Below, in pieces: positions 8,884 to 18,766 of a stretch of DNA of 47,603 bases (the stretch's first letter is position 1; each line of letters begins with the position of its first letter). The notes under the pieces were generated by a model. That model was not told the DNA's origin and searched no databases. It was given only the letters and a program-made list of their open reading frames with translations. Source of the stretch: Methylobacterium cerastii (GTDB lineage: Bacteria > Pseudomonadota > Alphaproteobacteria > Rhizobiales > Beijerinckiaceae); the NCBI RefSeq assembly GCF_022179125.1, contig NZ_BPQG01000021.1, forward strand, positions 1 to 47,603, given 5' to 3'. The position numbers and the translations under genes were made by a program.

Positions 8884-10752
8884 TCAGCCGCCGCTCTTCT
8901 TGTCGGCCGCGCCGGGGGCCTCGGTCGGGGCCGGGGCGCCCTTGGGAAGTTCCGGGTTCTCGGCATTGTGCGGCGCCGCCACCGGGGCCGGCGGGTTCTC
9001 GGCGGTGGCCGTCGGCTTGTCGGTGTCCGGCAGGCCGTTCTTCAGCTTCTCGTTGATCTGCACGAGGTCGTCCGGCTCGGGGTTGAGGTCCTTGGCGTGC
9101 TGCCACTGGAACTTGCCTTCGAGGCGGCGGCCGGCGCGCCAGTAGGCGTCGCCGAGGTGGTCGTTGATGGTCGGGTCGCCCGGCTTCAGCTCGACGGCCT
9201 TTTCCAGCTCGCGCACGGCGTCGTCCCAACGGCCGAGGCGGAAATAGGCCCAACCGAGGCTGTCGACGATCATGCCGTCGCGCGGGCTGGCGTCGGCCGC
9301 CTGCTTGAGCAGCTTGAAGGCGTCGTCGATGTTGATCTTCTGATCGACCCAGGAATAGCCGAGGTAGTTCAGCACCTGGGCCTTCGCCGCCGGCTGGCTC
9401 GCCGGGACCAGCTCCAGGGCCTTCTTCAAGTCGGCCTCGGCCTTCGGCCATTGCTTGGCGCGCTCGTAGGCGGTGCCGCGGAAGTAGTAGGTGGTCCAGA
9501 AGTTCGATTGCGGCCGGTCGCCGATCAGCGCGATCGCGCGGCTGTAGGTCTCGGCCGCCTCCTCGTACTTCTTGCGCGAGCGCTGCACGTTGCCCAGCGC
9601 CGTGATGATGTCGATGTCGTCCGGGTGCGCCTTCATCGCGGCGTCGAGATATTGCAGCGCCTCGTCGCCCTTGCCCGCCTGCTCGAGGTTGAGGCCGATC
9701 TGGATGTCGGCGTTGAGCTTCAGCGGCGAGGTGGCGGGGATCTGCGCGTAGGCCTCGTTCGCCTTCTCCGGCTGCTTCATCCGGTCGAGGGTGTCGGCGA
9801 GCGTCAGGCGGGCCAGGGCGTGCTCGGGCGCGAGGTAGAGGGCAAGCCGCAGGTAGACCACAGCAGGCAGCTCGTCGCCCTGCGTCGAGCCGGCGGAGCC
9901 GAGCCCATACAGCACCTCGCCGGCGCCTTCCTGCGCGTTGGTGACGAGGCGGGCGAGCGGCTTGCCGGCCTTCAGCTTGTCGAGGGCGTCGCGCACGATC
10001 GGGTGGCGCGGCATCAGCGCGTCGAAGTCGGAATAGGCCTGGATCGCCAGGTCGGTGCGGCCGGCATTGGCCTCGAACCGGGCGTAGGCGTCGACGATGC
10101 GCAGGGTGTTCTTGTCGGCCTCGTAGGCCGCCTTGAGGCGGCGCTCGGCCTCGGCCTGATCGCCGGTGACGCTGGCGATGAGGCCGGCATGGTAGTCGCG
10201 GAAGGTGTTGTAGTAGCGCTCGCCCTTGAGCTTGCTCACGGTCTCCAACGCCCGCTTGCCGTCGCCGGCGCCGGCATAGGCCCAGGCGGTGAGCAGCGTC
10301 GCGGTCAGGTCGGCGGCCGCGCCGCGTCCGCTGCGCGAAAAGTTCTGGCGGGCGGCGGCCCACTGGCCGGCCTTGATCTGGCGCACGCCGAGCGAGAGCT
10401 GAGCGAGCCCGTTGGTGGAGTCGCGGTTGACGAGGCGTTCGGCCGCGCGGAACGCGTCGGGCAGGGCGCCGTCGGCCAAGAGCGAGACGAAGGCCCGTTC
10501 CAGCAGGTCGGTGTTGCGCGGGTCGGCCTTCACCGCCTCACGGTAGAAGCTCGCAGCCGCCGCGGTGTCGCGCGAGGCGCCGGCGATGTAGGCCGAGAGG
10601 AAGTTGCCTTCGAGGGACTCCGCCGGCTCGTATTCCGACATCGGGCTCGACTCCCGCGGCTGCACGGCGAGCGCGGGCCCGCACAGCGAGACGCTCGCGG
10701 CGAACGTCAGGGCGAGCACCGAACGGGTGCGACGGGGGCGGACATCGGTCAT
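8884..10752 (-). CDS. Exported tetratricopeptide-repeat protein
   Basis: This is a 622-residue protein with an N-terminal signal peptide ([18 protein letters not shown], cleavage near residue 32). Behind it lies a long alpha-helical array of TPR units, such as [50 protein letters not shown] and [29 protein letters not shown]. About a dozen repeats are visible. The C-terminal 50 residues are Pro/Ala-rich and disordered ([15 protein letters not shown]). TPR arrays bind other proteins; in alphaproteobacteria this architecture is common in periplasmic scaffold proteins. The partner is unknown. ATG at 10752 is preferred to a GTG six bases upstream. A strong terminator follows the gene, separating it from ispE. 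Confidence 0.9.
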   Translation of the reverse strand: MTDVRPRRTRSVLALTFAASVSLCGPALAVQPRESSPMSEYEPAESLEGNFLSAYIAGASRDTAAAASFYREAVKADPRNTDLLERAFVSLLADGALPDAFRAAERLVNRDSTNGLAQLSLGVRQIKAGQWAAARQNFSRSGRGAAADLTATLLTAWAYAGAGDGKRALETVSKLKGERYYNTFRDYHAGLIASVTGDQAEAERRLKAAYEADKNTLRIVDAYARFEANAGRTDLAIQAYSDFDALMPRHPIVRDALDKLKAGKPLARLVTNAQEGAGEVLYGLGSAGSTQGDELPAVVYLRLALYLAPEHALARLTLADTLDRMKQPEKANEAYAQIPATSPLKLNADIQIGLNLEQAGKGDEALQYLDAAMKAHPDDIDIITALGNVQRSRKKYEEAAETYSRAIALIGDRPQSNFWTTYYFRGTAYERAKQWPKAEADLKKALELVPASQPAAKAQVLNYLGYSWVDQKINIDDAFKLLKQAADASPRDGMIVDSLGWAYFRLGRWDDAVRELEKAVELKPGDPTINDHLGDAYWRAGRRLEGKFQWQHAKDLNPEPDDLVQINEKLKNGLPDTDKPTATAENPPAPVAAPHNAENPELPKGAPAPTEAPGAADKKSGG

Positions 10753-10986
10753 GGGCACCGTTCACGGCTCCTGCGGGCGCCGGCCCATCGCGGCCAGGCG
10801 GCGCCGAATTCGGCGGGGACACTGGACTCTTCCCGCCACGCCCGCAAGGCGAAAGGATGGCGCGGGCACGACCGCTCAAGGCCGCCGCACCCGTCGCGAT
10901 TCTTAGGCTCGCAAGGCCGTGCGAGCGCGCTTTCCTTCCACCGAAGCCCTCCGGGAGAGGCGCGCTGCGTTGGAGACACGCTCTGC

Positions 10987-11005
10987 GCCGGAGCAGGTCT
11001 CCGGC
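10987..11005 (-). terminator. Hairpin after the ETF-QO gene, possible terminator
   Basis: A 7-bp perfect stem (GCCGGAG/CTCCGGC, loop of five) begins ten bases past the stop codon. There is no T-run, so if it stops transcription it is probably helped by Rho. Confidence 0.3.
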
Positions 11006-11015
11006 CGCCTCCTGA

Positions 11016-12689
11016 TCACATGTTCGGGTAGTTCGGTCCGCCCGGGCCCTCCGGCGTCACCCAATTGATGTTCTGGTTCGGGTCCTTGATATCGCAGGTC
11101 TTGCAGTGGACGCAGTTCTGCGCGTTGATCTGGTAGCGCACGCCGTCCCCGGCCGCCGCATCCTCGACCCACTCGTAGACGCCGGCCGGGCAGTAGCGCG
11201 CGGAGGGACCGCCGAACACGTCGTGCTCGGAGGCCTTCTGCAGGCCCATGTCCTTTACCTGCAGGTGGGGCGGCTGGTCCTCCTCGTGGTTGGTGTTCGA
11301 GAGGTAGACCGACGAGAGCCGGTCGAAGGTGAGCTTGCCGTCGGGCTTCGGGTAGACGATCGGCGTCACCTCGGAGATCGGCTTGGTGCAGGCGTGGTCG
11401 GGCTCGCCGTGCTTGAGCGTGCCGAAGGGCGAGGCGTTGAGCAGCGTGTTCGACCACATGTCGAGGCCGCCCAGGCCCACGCCCGCGAGGGTGCCGTAGC
11501 GCGACCAGAGCGGCTTCACGTTGCGGACCGCCTTGAGGTCGGCGCCGATCGCGCTGTCGCGCCAGCCGGCGTCGTAGGCGGTGAGCTCGTCGCCCTGGCG
11601 GCCCGCCTTCAGCGCGTCGGCGATGGCGTCGGCCGCCTGCATGCCGGAGAGGACCGCGTTGTGCGAGCCCTTGATGCGCGGCACGTTCACGAAGCCGGCG
11701 GAATCGCCCACGAGGCAGCCGCCGGGAAAGACGAGCTTCGGCACCGACTGCCAGCCGCCTTCCATGATCGCGCGCGCGCCGTAGCCGATGCGCTTGGCGC
11801 CCTCGAACACCTCGCGGATCATCGGGTGGGTCTTGAAGCGCTGGAACTCCTCGAACGGCGACAGGGTCGGGTTCTCGTAGTTCAGGTGGGTGACGAAGCC
11901 GACCGAGAGCAGGTGGTCGTCGAAGTGGTACAGCCACGAGCCGCCGCCGGCCTTGTTCGGCAGGGGCCAGCCCATCGAGTGGCGCACCAGGCCCGGCTCG
12001 AACTTGCCGGGCGCGAGCTGCCACAGCTCCTTCACGCCGAGCCCGTACTTCTGGTGGTCGCTGTGGCGGTTGAGTTCGAACCGGTCGATCAGGGTCTTGG
12101 TCAGCGATCCGCGGGCGCCCTCGCCGAAGATGACGTACTTACCGCGCAGCTCCATGCCGCGGGTGTAGTCGTCGCGCGGCTCGCCCGACTTGGCGATGCC
12201 GAGGTCGCCGGTGGCGATGCCGACGACGACGCCCCGGTCGTCGTAGAGCACCTCGGAGGCCGGGAAGCCCGGATAGATCTCGACGCCCAGCGCCTCGGCC
12301 TTGGCGCCGAGATACTTGGCGACGTTCGACAGCGAGCCGACGAAGTTACCGTGGTTCGACATGAACTTGGGGAAGAACAGGTTCGGCATCGTCACGCCGC
12401 TGTTCTTGGTCAGGTACAGGAACTCGTCGCGCTCCACCGCGGTCTTCAACGGACGCTCGGAATCGTCGCGCCAGTCCGGCACCAGGGTATCGAGGCCCGA
12501 CGGGTCGATCACGGCGCCCGAGAGGATGTGGGCGCCGACCTCGGAGCCCTTCTCGACGACGACGACGTTGATCTCGTCGCCGCTCTCATGGGCGTGCTGC
12601 TTCAGGCGGATGGCCGCGGCGAGGCCGGCCGGCCCCGCGCCGACGATGACCACGTCGAAATCCATGCCCTCGCGTTCGGGATGCGCCAT
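11016..12689 (-). CDS. etfD: Electron-transfer flavoprotein-ubiquinone oxidoreductase
   Basis: ETF-QO passes electrons from reduced ETF (fed by acyl-CoA and methylated-amine dehydrogenases) to ubiquinone at the inner membrane. The 557-residue protein starts with the FAD-binding fold (DFDVVIVGAGPAGLAAAIRL, residues about 9-28). It has LSGAVIDP, the ETF-QO blocks WQLAPGKFEPGLVRHSMGWPL and GCLVGDSAGFVNVPRIKGSHNA, and a C-terminal ferredoxin domain. The cluster cysteines are visible in RYCPAGVYEW and CVHCKTCDIKDP, and the protein ends PEGPGGPNYPNM. Length and motifs are complete. ATG at 12689 follows AGGAGAC a few bases upstream. It is divergent from the UDG gene. No etfAB genes are in the window. 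Confidence 0.97.
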   Translation of the reverse strand: MAHPEREGMDFDVVIVGAGPAGLAAAIRLKQHAHESGDEINVVVVEKGSEVGAHILSGAVIDPSGLDTLVPDWRDDSERPLKTAVERDEFLYLTKNSGVTMPNLFFPKFMSNHGNFVGSLSNVAKYLGAKAEALGVEIYPGFPASEVLYDDRGVVVGIATGDLGIAKSGEPRDDYTRGMELRGKYVIFGEGARGSLTKTLIDRFELNRHSDHQKYGLGVKELWQLAPGKFEPGLVRHSMGWPLPNKAGGGSWLYHFDDHLLSVGFVTHLNYENPTLSPFEEFQRFKTHPMIREVFEGAKRIGYGARAIMEGGWQSVPKLVFPGGCLVGDSAGFVNVPRIKGSHNAVLSGMQAADAIADALKAGRQGDELTAYDAGWRDSAIGADLKAVRNVKPLWSRYGTLAGVGLGGLDMWSNTLLNASPFGTLKHGEPDHACTKPISEVTPIVYPKPDGKLTFDRLSSVYLSNTNHEEDQPPHLQVKDMGLQKASEHDVFGGPSARYCPAGVYEWVEDAAAGDGVRYQINAQNCVHCKTCDIKDPNQNINWVTPEGPGGPNYPNM

Positions 12690-12922
12690 GCCTGTCGTCT
12701 CCTGCCGTGTCTCTTTCGTGCGCCCGGACCGCCCGCTGACGCGGGCCGATCGGTGGATGCGCCGTGTGCTGTCGTTCTGAACCCGTTCCAATGTAGGTTG
12801 GCAAGCCGCTGCTGGCAGGGGAGAAGGCGCGGGAGCGGCCAAGTCGCGCATTGCGGCGTCTCGGCGCCGCGCGGCGACGGCACCGATGCCGCGTTGTCCA
12901 CAGGTGCGTCACGCCCCACATC

Positions 12923-13825
12923 ATGCCCATGACATCGTCGGCGGACGCACAGCGCGACCTGATCGCGTATCTCGATTTCCATGTGGAGAGCGGCGTCGAC
13001 CTCGCCCTCGACGAGGCGCCGCACGACCGCTTCCAGGAAGCCGACACGCCGGCTCCGACCCTGCTCCGCACAGCACCCGCCCGCGACGCGCCCGTCGAGG
13101 CCGCGCGCCGCGCATTGCCGCCGCGCGACGCGGTGTCGTCCCGCGAAGAGGCGCCGCCGGCACCGGAGAAGGCGCCGTCACCGCCCCGCACCTACGGACA
13201 ATCTGCGTCGGCCAAGCCCGAGGAAGCCGCCACCGATGCCCGGGCCAGGGCCCGGGAGGTCGGGACGCTCGCGGAGCTGGAGGCGCTGCTCGCGGACTTC
13301 GACGGGTGCCCGCTGCGCTTCACGGCTAAGAACCTCGCCTTCTCCGACGGAAATCCCGCCGCGAAGCTGATGTTCATCGGCGAGGCGCCGGGCGCCGACG
13401 AGGATCGGGTCGGCAAGCCGTTCATGGGCCGCTCGGGCCAGCTGCTCGACCGGATGATGGCGGCGATCGGCCTCGACCGCACGATGGCTTACGTCGCCAA
13501 CGTGGTGCCGTGGCGCCCGCCCGGTAACCGCGAGCCGACGATCCAGGAGCTCGCCGTGTGCCGCCCGTTCCTCGAGCGGCAGATCGAGCTTGCCGACCCC
13601 GACATCATCGTCTGCCTCGGCAACCCGGCGACGAAGGCGATCACCGGCACCAAGGACGGCATCCTGAAGGCGCGCGGGCGGTTCTACCCCTACGCGATGT
13701 CCCATCGCACGGTGCGGGCGCTCGCCACGCTCCACCCGGCCTACCTCCTGCGGCAGCCGATGCAGAAGCGGCTCGCCTGGCGGGATTTCCGGCTGCTGCG
13801 CGCCGCCCTCGACGGAAAAGCTTGA
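12923..13825 (+). CDS. Family-4-like uracil-DNA glycosylase lacking Fe-S ligands
   Basis: The enzyme excises uracil from DNA to start base-excision repair. The 300-residue protein has a disordered, Pro/Ala/Arg-rich N-terminal 110 residues, then the UDG fold with GEAPG at 153-157, [19 protein letters not shown] and HPAYLLR at 271-277. Family 4 enzymes bind a 4Fe-4S cluster by four cysteines (a CxxC, a Cys in NVxxCRPPG, and one in ACRP). Here the first Cys is replaced (FDGC at 126-129) and the third is Trp (NVVPWRPPG at 193-201); Cys129 and Cys213 remain. A cluster is therefore unlikely. From memory, a Bradyrhizobium enzyme of this type was described as a separate UDG class. Start is the first of two nearby ATGs (12923 or 12929). 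Confidence 0.9.
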   Translation: MPMTSSADAQRDLIAYLDFHVESGVDLALDEAPHDRFQEADTPAPTLLRTAPARDAPVEAARRALPPRDAVSSREEAPPAPEKAPSPPRTYGQSASAKPEEAATDARARAREVGTLAELEALLADFDGCPLRFTAKNLAFSDGNPAAKLMFIGEAPGADEDRVGKPFMGRSGQLLDRMMAAIGLDRTMAYVANVVPWRPPGNREPTIQELAVCRPFLERQIELADPDIIVCLGNPATKAITGTKDGILKARGRFYPYAMSHRTVRALATLHPAYLLRQPMQKRLAWRDFRLLRAALDGKA

Positions 13826-13912
13826 CCGTTCGAGCGGAACCCTCGCTCGGCCTGTGTCATTACCCTGCGACTCGCGATAACGGCGTCGTGAGAACGAGTG
13901 GCGGTCGAAATT

Positions 13913-14824
13913 ATGCGCTGGGACGATTTTCGGAGTTCGGACAACGTCGAGGATCGTCGCGGCGAAGGCGGCGGCGGCGGGATGGGCTTTCCGGGCGGCG
14001 GTGCCGGCGGGCTCGGCATCGGCGCGATCGTCGTGATCCTGATCATCAGCTGGGTCACCGGCATCAATCCGGCGATCCTGATGGGCGGCGCCGAACAGAT
14101 GACCCGCGGCGGCGGCAGCCAGCGCGAGGAGCAGGCCGACCCGCAGACGCAGACGCGGCGCAAGACGGCGCCGACCGACGACAGCGGCCGTTTCGCCTCC
14201 AAGATCTTGGGCAACACCGAGGACGTCTGGAGCCAGATCCTCCCGAACCAGACCGGCAAGCAGTACACCCCGACCACGATGGTGCTCTACACCGGCGGCA
14301 CACGCAGCGGCTGCGGCTCGGCCCAGGCGGCAATGGGTCCGTTCTACTGCCCGCTCGACAAGAAGGTCTATCTGGACACCGGCTTCTTCAAGGAGATGGA
14401 GCAGAAGTTCGGTGTGAAGGGCGACTTCGCCTACGCCTACGTCATCGCGCACGAGGTCGGCCATCACGTGCAGGACGTCCTCGGCATCCTCGGCAAGGTC
14501 CAGGCCCGCCAGCAGCAGGCCTCGTCCAAGCGCGACGCGAACGCGCTCTCCGTCCGGATCGAGCTGATGGCCGATTGCCTCGCCGGCGTCTGGGCCAAGA
14601 ACTCCAACGACAAGTACAATTCCCTGGAGCAGGGTGACATCGACGAGGCGATGAACGCGGCCAGCGCGATCGGAGACGACAAGCTGCAGAAGCAGAGCCA
14701 GGGCTACGCAGTGCCGGACTCGTTCACGCACGGCTCGTCCGAGCAGCGCCAACGCTGGTTCATGAACGGCTACAAGAGCGGCCAGACGAAGTCCTGCGAC
14801 ACGTTCCGCACCGCCAACAACTGA
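13913..14824 (+). CDS. YpfJ-type neutral zinc metallopeptidase
   Basis: This 303-residue protein begins MRWDDFRSSDNVEDRRG, the standard opening of the family. A glycine-rich stretch follows, then one membrane segment (LGIGAIVVILIISWVTG, about 34-50) and a periplasmic or cytoplasmic C-terminal domain. That domain has the zinc motif HEVGHH (HExxH at 180-184), RIELMADCLAGVWA (likely third ligand region) and FTHGSSEQRQRWF. Substrates of this peptidase family are not established. ATG at 13913 is chosen over a GTG at 13898 because homologues start with MRW. It stands 87 bases after the UDG gene on the same strand; co-transcription is possible. It is convergent with motB. Confidence 0.92.
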   Translation: MRWDDFRSSDNVEDRRGEGGGGGMGFPGGGAGGLGIGAIVVILIISWVTGINPAILMGGAEQMTRGGGSQREEQADPQTQTRRKTAPTDDSGRFASKILGNTEDVWSQILPNQTGKQYTPTTMVLYTGGTRSGCGSAQAAMGPFYCPLDKKVYLDTGFFKEMEQKFGVKGDFAYAYVIAHEVGHHVQDVLGILGKVQARQQQASSKRDANALSVRIELMADCLAGVWAKNSNDKYNSLEQGDIDEAMNAASAIGDDKLQKQSQGYAVPDSFTHGSSEQRQRWFMNGYKSGQTKSCDTFRTANN

Positions 14825-15023
14825 GCGTTGCCGGACGTTTGTCTTGGGACGTGAGGCTCGGTCGCTCTTCGTTCGCAGAGAGCCGGTGGTTCCACACTGA
14901 AAGTGGCTGAAGATCAGGTTTCAGAGTGGTGGTCGAGGCATGGCACCGCACCGTGGACGCCGTGCCCAGATCAGTTCGGTCCTATCGGGCCGAGCATTCA
15001 ACAGAGGCGATGCGGCTCGTCCG

Positions 15024-15890
15024 TCAGCGAAGGATGTTCGGGGGCGTCGCCGGGCTCGCATTGAGCAGCGTGACCGTCACCCGCCGGTTCGGGGCGATGT
15101 AGGGGTTGTCGGGGAAGACCGGCTCGGTGTCGGCGCGTCCCACCACCGACGCGAAGTTCTCGTTGGGAACCCCGGCGCCCGACAGAATCTCGCGTACGGC
15201 GAGCGCACGCCCGGCGGTGAGATTCCAGGGTTCGCCGGCCCGCGCCGAACCCGGGCGGGTGGCCGACGTGTAGCCGGTGATGGACAGGCGGTTGGGCAGC
15301 CGGCGCAGGGCGGGCGCCAGCGCTTCCAGCACGCGACGGGTCCGCTCGTGGGGGTCGACCGAACCCTCGCGGAACATGGAACGGCCGTCGTCGTCCACGA
15401 GGGAGACGTTCACGCCCTCCTTGGTCGGCTCGATCACGATGTTGCGCGACAGCTCGGCGATGTCGGGCATCTTCTGGAGCGCCTGCCGCAGGCTGGCCAT
15501 GGCGCTGTAATTGGGCTGCACGCTGGCGGCCGGGCGGCTGGCATCGAGGTCGCTGGCGCCGCCCGCACTGGTCGGGCGCGCCCTCTCATCCTGCTCGGCT
15601 GAACCCGTCGCCTTCTCGCGGGGCGTGGACGGCTTGTTGCCCGACGTATCGAGGGAGGTCCCATAGAGCATTCCGCCAGCGCCGCTGGTAGCGGGGCTCA
15701 AAGCCGCCGGCGCGAAGTATTCCGCCAAACCGGCCTTCTGCTCCTGCGTTGTCATGCTGATCAGCCACATCAGCAGAAAGAACGCCATCATGGCGGTCAC
15801 GAAGTCCGCGTAGGCAATCTTCCAGGCCCCGCCGTGGTGCCCGTGCGCGGCCTTCTTGACCTTCTTGATGATGATCGGCTGGAGCGCCAT
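15024..15890 (-). CDS. motB: Flagellar motor stator protein MotB
   Basis: MotB forms with MotA the proton channel that powers flagellar rotation. In this 288-residue protein the single membrane helix carries the proton-binding Asp29 (AYADFVTAMMAFFLLMWLIS). The N-terminus MALQPIIIKKVKKAAHGHHGG in part is the usual short basic cytoplasmic tail. After a variable Ser/Ala/Thr linker the OmpA-like peptidoglycan-binding domain occupies about 150-285, with LSITGYTS, WNLTAGRALAVREIL and NRRVTVTLL. The usual Asp of the GHTD motif is Ser here (GYTS). It follows motA by 33 bases in the same unit. No other flagellar genes are present in the window. Confidence 0.95.
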   Translation of the reverse strand: MALQPIIIKKVKKAAHGHHGGAWKIAYADFVTAMMAFFLLMWLISMTTQEQKAGLAEYFAPAALSPATSGAGGMLYGTSLDTSGNKPSTPREKATGSAEQDERARPTSAGGASDLDASRPAASVQPNYSAMASLRQALQKMPDIAELSRNIVIEPTKEGVNVSLVDDDGRSMFREGSVDPHERTRRVLEALAPALRRLPNRLSITGYTSATRPGSARAGEPWNLTAGRALAVREILSGAGVPNENFASVVGRADTEPVFPDNPYIAPNRRVTVTLLNASPATPPNILR

Positions 15891-15923
15891 GATCGTCGCG
15901 TCCCTTCTCGAGATGGGGTCGGA

Positions 15924-16781
15924 TTAGGCGGGCAGGGCGGCGGTCGCCGCTTCCACTTCGTTGAAGGTCGGGCGGACGTCGCTCATTAGGGCCTTGCGGG
16001 CGAATTCCACCGCCATCACCGGCGGCTGGCCGGCGATGTGGGCAAGGAGACCAGCCTTGAGCGAAACGTAGTATTTCGACTCCGCCTCGAAGAGGCTCTT
16101 GAGCGACTGCGCCATGGGCCCGAAGAAGCCGTAGGCGACGAAGACGCCGAAGAAGGTGCCGACGAGCGCGCCGCCGATCAGATGGCCCAGCACCTCCGGC
16201 GGCTCCTTGATGGCTCCCATCGTCTTGATCACGCCGAGCACGGCGGCGACGATGCCGAGCGCGGGCGTACCGTCGGCGAGCGACTGCATGGCCGAGACGA
16301 TACGCTCCTGCTCCTGGTGGTGCGTCTCGAGTTCCTCATCCATGAGCGCATCGATTTCGTGGACGTTGTTGGCGCCCAGCGTCACCATCCGCATGTAGTC
16401 GCAGACGAATTCGACCGCGTGATGGTTGGCTGCAAAGGTCGGGAAGGCGTTGAACAGCGTCGACTCGCTCGGCTCTTCGATGTGCGGCTCGAGCGCCATC
16501 AGGCCTTTCTGCTTCGCGAGCTTGAACAAGGAAAACTGCATTCCCAGAAGCTCGACATAGGCTTGCTGGTTGTATTTCGGCCCCTTCACGAGCGTGCCGA
16601 ACATGGCGGGCACGGCCTTGAGCACCGGCCCGGTGTTGCCGATGATGAAGGCCCCGATCGCCGCACCGAGGATGATGACGAACTCGAACGGCTGCCAAAG
16701 CACTTCGAGGTGGCCGCCCATCGCCGAATAGCTGCCGAAGACGCAGGCGAAGACGATCAGGGTGCCGACGATCAGCCGCAT
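15924..16781 (-). CDS. motA: Flagellar motor stator protein MotA
   Basis: MotA is the four-helix stator subunit that pushes on the rotor protein FliG. The 285-residue protein begins MRLIVGTLIVFACVFGSYSAMGG. Membrane helices are visible at about 3-22, 28-48, 170-190 and 205-225. The cytoplasmic loop contains the charged stretch HEIDALMDEELETHHQEQER. The third helix has the conserved ALGIVAAVLGVIKTM, and the fourth GTFFGVFVAYGFFGPMAQ. The start at 16781 removes a non-conserved in-frame extension. motB follows. The order motA-motB is standard. Confidence 0.96.
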   Translation of the reverse strand: MRLIVGTLIVFACVFGSYSAMGGHLEVLWQPFEFVIILGAAIGAFIIGNTGPVLKAVPAMFGTLVKGPKYNQQAYVELLGMQFSLFKLAKQKGLMALEPHIEEPSESTLFNAFPTFAANHHAVEFVCDYMRMVTLGANNVHEIDALMDEELETHHQEQERIVSAMQSLADGTPALGIVAAVLGVIKTMGAIKEPPEVLGHLIGGALVGTFFGVFVAYGFFGPMAQSLKSLFEAESKYYVSLKAGLLAHIAGQPPVMAVEFARKALMSDVRPTFNEVEAATAALPA

Positions 16782-17008
16782 GATGTGCCATCCTTGGCCG
16801 GCAGCAGGGACAGCCCGCGCGAAGCCGTTAACGATCCGACAAATCACCGAGGAAGGTTAATGGCGGGTTTCGCGCTTTGGCCGGAGGCTGGATCGGGCAA
16901 CGCAGCGCTCGCCTCCCAACAACCTGTGAGGGCTGAGACACAAGGTTCGGTGGCTTCGGCGCACGACAACGTAGGTCGGACGAGCGGCCAAACTGATCTG
17001 AGAGGAAA

Positions 17009-17083
17009 TGGTGGACGGTGCAGGGATCGAACCTGCGACCTTTCCCGTGTGAAGGGAACGCACTACCGCTGTGCTAACCGTCC
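17009..17083 (-). tRNA. tRNA-Val (anticodon CAC)
   Basis: Read on the minus strand the 75-base sequence folds as a cloverleaf. The acceptor GGACGGT pairs with ACCGTCC; the anticodon stem TTCCC/GGGAA encloses loop TTCACAC (anticodon CAC, reads GUG); the T arm is GCAGG-TTCGATC-CCTGC. Discriminator A and an encoded CCA end complete it. Confidence 0.95.
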
Positions 17084-17420
17084 ATCCCGCGCGACGAGCC
17101 CTTGGGACGCCGCGATCCCGATCGACCAGCGCTGACGCCGTCGATCCCGGAACGAGGGCCTTCTAGGACCGGCTGCGCGGTGGCGTCAAGCTGCAGAACC
17201 GATGCGATCACCGATCGACGTCGACGACCGCACCGGTTCCGGCCGGAATTCCGCTCCGCGCTTGTCGGCCGCCGCGGCGCCCCATCCAAGGAACGCCGGG
17301 TTCCGGCTGCCTGGAAGCGTCGCCGACCGTGCAATCCGTCGCCACGTGTTTCCGCCGTCCCCGCGCGACATCCCGGTCGGGCTGTGGCGGAGAGGGGCAA
17401 TTGGAGGTTAAGACGCCGCC
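17084..17420. other. Intergenic stretch between tRNA-Val and gltX
   Basis: No convincing gene was found in these 337 bases. The open frames here are Arg/Pro-rich shadows without a ribosome site. The right end carries TTGGAGGTTAAG, the ribosome site of gltX. A tRNA-Val promoter would lie just upstream of 17083 on the minus strand, but I see no clear -35/-10 pair. Confidence 0.5.
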
Positions 17421-18764
17421 ATGGCTCCTCTTGTCCGCTTCGCGCCGTCGCCCACCGGCTTCCTCCACATCGGCAACGCGCGGCCCGCGCTGCTGAACGC
17501 GCTCTTCGCCCGCGCGAACGGCGGTCGCTTCCTGCTGCGGCTCGACGACACCGACCGCGAACGCTCGACCGAGGCCTTCGCCAAGGCGATCGAGACGGAC
17601 CTCGCCTGGCTCGGCATCGTGCCGGACCTGCGCGCCCGCCAATCGGACCGGACGGCGGTGTACGACGACGCCGCCGACAAGCTGAAGGCGCTCGGCCGGC
17701 TCTATCCCTGCTACGAGACGCCGGAGGAGCTGGAGCGGCGGCGCAAGCGCCAGCTCGGCCGCGGCCTACCCCCGATCTACGATCGCGCGGCGCTCGCGCT
17801 GAGCGACAACGAGCGCGCCGCCATGGAGGCGGAAGGCCGCATCCCGCATTGGCGCTTCAAGCTCGAGCCGCGGGCGGTCGCCTGGGACGACCTCGTCCGC
17901 GGCACGGCGCACGTCGATTGCGCCTCGCTCTCCGACCCCGTGCTGGTGCGCGCCGACGGCAGCTACCTCTACACGCTGCCCTCGGTGGTCGACGACGCCG
18001 ACCTCGGCGTCACCCACGTGATCCGTGGCGAGGACCACGTCACCAACACCGGCGTACAGGTGCAGATCTTCGAGGCGCTGGGGGCTGCGCTTCCGGTCTT
18101 CGGCCACCACAACCTTCTGACGACGGCGGATGGGGAGGGGTTGTCGAAGCGCCTCGGCCACCTGTCGCTGCGGTCGCTGCGCGAGGCGGGCTACGAGCCG
18201 GCCGCCGTGCGCTCGCTCGCCGTGCTCACCGGCTCGGCCGAGGCTGTGCGCGCGGTCGCGACGATGGACGCGCTCGCCGAGCTCGTGAACCTCGCCCACA
18301 TCTCCCGGGCGCCGGCCAAGTTCGATCCGCACGAACTCGACGGGCTCAACGCTCGCATCCTTCACGAGATGCCGTTCGCGGAAGCCGCCGAGCGCCTGGA
18401 CGCGCTCGGCATCCCGGCGGGCATCGCCGAACCTTTGTGGCTGGCGGCGCGGGCGAATCTCCACCGGATCGCCGAGATTCGCGACTGGTGGCAGGTGGTG
18501 GCCGGGCCGGTCGCGCCGGTGATCGCGGACGCCGTCGTGACCGACGCGGCGTTGGCGACGCTGCCGCCCCAGCCCTACGGCCCCGAGACCTGGAAGGCCT
18601 GGACCACCGCGATCCGCGAGCGGACCGGCGCCAAGGGCAAGGCCCTCTTCATGCCGCTGCGCCTGGCGCTCACCGGCCTGGAGCACGGGCCGGACCTGGC
18701 TGCCCTGCTGCCGCTGATCGGGCGCGATCGTGCGGCGCGGCGACTCGCGGGCGAGGCGGCCTGA
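17421..18764 (+). CDS. gltX: Glutamyl-tRNA synthetase (GltX2-like)
   Basis: GltX loads glutamate on tRNA-Glu and, in bacteria without GlnRS, on tRNA-Gln. The 447-residue protein has the class I signatures HIGN at 16-19 ([20 protein letters not shown]) and GLSKR at 240-244, the second signature in place of the usual [23 protein letters not shown] and [10 protein letters not shown] are also present. The size matches the shorter of the two alphaproteobacterial GltX proteins, so a second copy probably exists elsewhere and this one may prefer tRNA-Gln; that is inference. A good ribosome site (GGAGG, 12 bases upstream) supports the ATG. It is convergent with DUF1491, two bases apart. Confidence 0.94.
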   Translation: MAPLVRFAPSPTGFLHIGNARPALLNALFARANGGRFLLRLDDTDRERSTEAFAKAIETDLAWLGIVPDLRARQSDRTAVYDDAADKLKALGRLYPCYETPEELERRRKRQLGRGLPPIYDRAALALSDNERAAMEAEGRIPHWRFKLEPRAVAWDDLVRGTAHVDCASLSDPVLVRADGSYLYTLPSVVDDADLGVTHVIRGEDHVTNTGVQVQIFEALGAALPVFGHHNLLTTADGEGLSKRLGHLSLRSLREAGYEPAAVRSLAVLTGSAEAVRAVATMDALAELVNLAHISRAPAKFDPHELDGLNARILHEMPFAEAAERLDALGIPAGIAEPLWLAARANLHRIAEIRDWWQVVAGPVAPVIADAVVTDAALATLPPQPYGPETWKAWTTAIRERTGAKGKALFMPLRLALTGLEHGPDLAALLPLIGRDRAARRLAGEAA

Positions 18765-18766
18765 GG

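Noticed and set aside
8725-11031. Plus-strand open frame of 768 codons opposite the TPR gene
   Set aside because: It mirrors the real gene in high-GC DNA, has no family motif and no ribosome site, and is Arg/Gly/Val-rich. The minus-strand product has signal peptide and clear TPR units.
11106-12932. Plus-strand open frame of 608 codons opposite the ETF-QO gene
   Set aside because: Same artefact; no recognisable domain and composition typical of antisense frames.
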